From Bradyrhizobium iriomotense (GTDB lineage: Bacteria > Pseudomonadota > Alphaproteobacteria > Rhizobiales > Xanthobacteraceae): a DNA stretch of 64,000 bases. The notes beneath the pieces were generated by a model that saw only the letters and a program-made list of their open reading frames with translations, searched no databases and had not been told where the DNA came from. Location of the stretch: assembly GCF_018130765.1 (NCBI RefSeq), contig NZ_JAFCJZ010000003.1:248001-312000 (forward strand). The letters run 5' to 3'. This document shows, in pieces, positions 62,127 through 64,000 of this stretch. The stretch's first letter is position 1. Each line of letters starts with the position of its first letter. Position numbers and translations under genes: made by a program.

Positions 62127-62914
62127 GCGTTGCACCCCCACTTCTCGCGGTCGAAGGCCTGACCAAATCCTATGGCGGCATCCATGCCGTGCGCGGCGTC
62201 TCGTTCTCTCTGCGCGCCGGCGAAATCCTGGCGCTGATCGGGCCCAACGGCGCGGGCAAGAGCACCTGCTTCGACATGCTCAACGGCCAGAACAAGCCTG
62301 ATAGCGGCCATGTCCGCCTGCTTGGCGAGGAGACCACCGGCAAGAGGCCGCGTGAGATCTGGCGGATGGGGGTGGGGCGCACCTTCCAGATCACAGCGAC
62401 CTTCGCCACCATGACGGTGCGAGAGAACGTCCAGGTCGCGCTGATCTCGCACGGCAAGCAACTGTTCAATCTCTTTGGCTCGGCGCCGAACTTCGATCGG
62501 GGCGAGGCCGGCCGGCTGCTCGAGCTGGTCGGCATGGGCGGCTACGCGGATCGTCCTTGCGGCGAGCTCGCCTATGGCGACCTCAAGCGGCTCGAGCTCG
62601 CGGTCGCGCTCGCCAACGAGCCAAAGCTGCTCCTGATGGACGAGCCGACCGCCGGCATGGCGCCGCGCGAGCGCGTCGACCTGATGCGGCTGACCGCGCA
62701 GATCGCGCGGGAAAAATCGATTGGGGTGCTCTTCACCGAGCACGACATGGACGTGGTGTTCGAGCATGCTGACCGCATCATCGTGCTGAACCGCGGCACA
62801 CTGATCGCCGAGGGTTCGCCGGCCGAGGTGCGCAGCAATCCGCAGGTGCAGGCGGTCTATCTCGGCGAGGGCCTGCTTTACGAGGCCGAGCATCGCGAGG
62901 GAGCATCGACATGA
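62123..62914 (+). CDS. livG: ABC transporter ATP-binding protein (LivG-type)
   Basis: 263 residues. Walker A GPNGAGKST, the LivG-type signature LAYGDLKRLELA and Walker B LLLMDEPTAGMAP are intact. The family-specific loop RTFQITATFATMTVRENV is present. It powers the importer together with the LivF-type partner encoded next, whose start overlaps this stop. Confidence 0.95.
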   Translation: MSVAPPLLAVEGLTKSYGGIHAVRGVSFSLRAGEILALIGPNGAGKSTCFDMLNGQNKPDSGHVRLLGEETTGKRPREIWRMGVGRTFQITATFATMTVRENVQVALISHGKQLFNLFGSAPNFDRGEAGRLLELVGMGGYADRPCGELAYGDLKRLELAVALANEPKLLLMDEPTAGMAPRERVDLMRLTAQIAREKSIGVLFTEHDMDVVFEHADRIIVLNRGTLIAEGSPAEVRSNPQVQAVYLGEGLLYEAEHREGAST

Positions 62915-63615
62915 AGCTCACGGTGCAGGACCTCAACAGCCATTATGGCCCCGCGCATATCCTGTTCGACATCGGCTTCGAGGTGGGCGAGGGCGAGGTC
63001 GTGGCGCTGCTGGGGCGCAACGGCGCGGGCAAGTCGACGACGTTCCGCTCGATCGTCGGTCTCGTGGCGCAGCGCTCCGGTCGCATCATGTTCGAGGGCA
63101 AGGACGTCTCGGCGAAGCCGACCCACGAGATCGTGCGCGATGGCCTCGGCTACGTGCCGGAGGAGCGGCGCATCTTCACCGACCTCACGGTGGAGGAAAA
63201 CCTCGAAGTCGGCCGGCAGCCGAAGCGGCCCAACGCGCCGCACTGGACGCGCGAAAAGCTGTTCACGCTGTTTCCCAATCTTGGCGAGATGAAGAACCGC
63301 CCGGGCGGGCGCATGAGCGGCGGCGAGCAGCAGATGCTGACCATTGCGCGCACGCTGATGGGCAATCCGTCCTTGGTGTTGCTCGACGAGCCGTCGGAAG
63401 GCCTGTCGCCGAAGATCGTGGAGCAGATGGTCGACGCCATCCTGACCATGAAGAAGGAGGGCGTCAGCATCGTCGTCTCCGAGCAGAATTTGCATTTCGC
63501 GCGGCTGATCTCCGACCGCGCCTACATCATCGAGCGCGGCCGGATCTGCTTCGGCGGCACCATGGCCGAGCTCGACGCGCGTCCGGACATCCGCGACGCG
63601 CATCTGTCGTTGTGA
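62911..63615 (+). CDS. livF: ABC transporter ATP-binding protein (LivF-type)
   Basis: 234 residues. Walker A GRNGAGKSTT, signature MSGGEQQML and Walker B LVLLDEPSEGLSP. LGYVPEERRIFTDLTVEENL is typical of LivF. It starts inside the livG stop codon. It is followed 24 bases later by the MarR regulator gene. Confidence 0.95.
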   Translation: MKLTVQDLNSHYGPAHILFDIGFEVGEGEVVALLGRNGAGKSTTFRSIVGLVAQRSGRIMFEGKDVSAKPTHEIVRDGLGYVPEERRIFTDLTVEENLEVGRQPKRPNAPHWTREKLFTLFPNLGEMKNRPGGRMSGGEQQMLTIARTLMGNPSLVLLDEPSEGLSPKIVEQMVDAILTMKKEGVSIVVSEQNLHFARLISDRAYIIERGRICFGGTMAELDARPDIRDAHLSL

Positions 63616-63639
63616 AGGCAAGGGGAAGGCAGCGAGCGG

Positions 63640-64000
63640 ATGGCGAGAAGCGTCGTGGCGAAGAAGAACGGCAAACCGGCCAAAGCGCTTAGCAAGCCGC
63701 CTTACGTGCTCGACGAGCAGGTCGGCTTCATTCTGCGCCAGGTCTGGCAGCGTCACAGCTCGATCTTCTCCCGCGACATCGGCACCAATCTGACGCCGAC
63801 GCAGTGGGCGGCGCTGTCGAAGCTCGCCGAGACCGGTCCGTGCTCGCAGAACCAGCTCGGCCGGCTGACGGCAATGGACGTCGCGACCATCAAGGGCGTG
63901 ATCGATCGCTTGACGGCGCGCGGCCTGACCGAGACCAGCCAGGATCCCGAGGACGGCCGCCGCCTGCTGGTGAGCCTGACGCGCGCCGGTCAGCAACTCG
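63640..64000 (+). CDS. MarR family transcriptional regulator (truncated by the window)
   Basis: 120 codons visible. After a Lys-rich start, residues about 30-120 give a winged helix of the MarR type: TPTQWAALSKLAETGPCSQN, LGRLTAMDVATIKGVIDRL and DPEDGRRLLVSLT. The order and the operators upstream of the other operons suggest it is the ligand-responsive repressor of the island, as NicR is for nicotinate genes in Pseudomonas. That link is inferred. Confidence 0.9.
   Translation, partial: MARSVVAKKNGKPAKALSKPPYVLDEQVGFILRQVWQRHSSIFSRDIGTNLTPTQWAALSKLAETGPCSQNQLGRLTAMDVATIKGVIDRLTARGLTETSQDPEDGRRLLVSLTRAGQQL

Overview
The window looks like an ordinary chromosomal stretch of an alphaproteobacterium of the Bradyrhizobium/Nitrobacteraceae type. 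GC content is high. The cytochrome oxidase operon has the coxMNOP layout described in Bradyrhizobium. There is a rhizobial very-long-chain-fatty-acid lipid A cluster (acpXL to lpxXL), two adjacent kup genes, and several short palindromic intergenic repeats of the kind common in that group. I saw no tRNA or rRNA gene, CRISPR array, transposase or phage gene.

Layout. 0-5.5 kb: end of an aldehyde dehydrogenase, an alpha/beta hydrolase, then aroG (class II), dgkA and nadE. 5.6-10.2 kb: a minus-strand aa3-type terminal oxidase operon (coxMNOP plus a subunit IV). 10.7-13.4 kb: conserved proteins of unknown function. 13.6-17.4 kb: two large inverted repeats, then a tightly overlapping cysS / 37-codon membrane peptide / GNAT / citramalate synthase operon. 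17.4-23.6 kb: VOC and LOG proteins, an Atm1-type ABC exporter, psd-pssA and an RraA-like protein. 23.8-25.5 kb: a MotAB-like stator pair with no flagellar genes around it. 25.7-29.7 kb: tandem kup genes. 29.8-32.5 kb: rhodanese, aminotransferase and a polyamine-type binding protein. 32.6-36.8 kb: the lipid A VLCFA cluster. 37-43.7 kb: small unknown proteins, a ParB-like protein, a Ca/Mg-type P-ATPase, MgtC and a peroxidase-like protein.

43.9-50.3 kb is the least ordinary part. A HerA-like ATPase and a small HExxH zincin lie beside a compact three-gene minus-strand operon: a degenerate CHAT (caspase-like) protein, a transglutaminase-like protein with an intact Cys-His-Asp set, and a lipase-like alpha/beta hydrolase. 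Both junctions are 4-base ATGA overlaps, and the first gene has a hairpin in its leader. I regard this as the best candidate for an undescribed system.

50.4-64 kb is a catabolic island, probably for nicotinate or another N-heteroaromatic acid. It holds an extradiol dioxygenase, a NicAB-like molybdenum hydroxylase whose large subunit carries three haem c motifs, a 6-hydroxynicotinate-reductase-like Fe-S protein, an ApbE-superfamily UPF0280 protein, an AA_synth family protein, a branched-chain-amino-acid-type ABC importer (LivH-LivM fused) and a MarR regulator running off the end. Three related palindromes (half-site CRTTYGTAY) sit on the three promoters I can infer, including one filling the -35/-10 spacer of the hydroxylase promoter, so the island is probably under one regulator.
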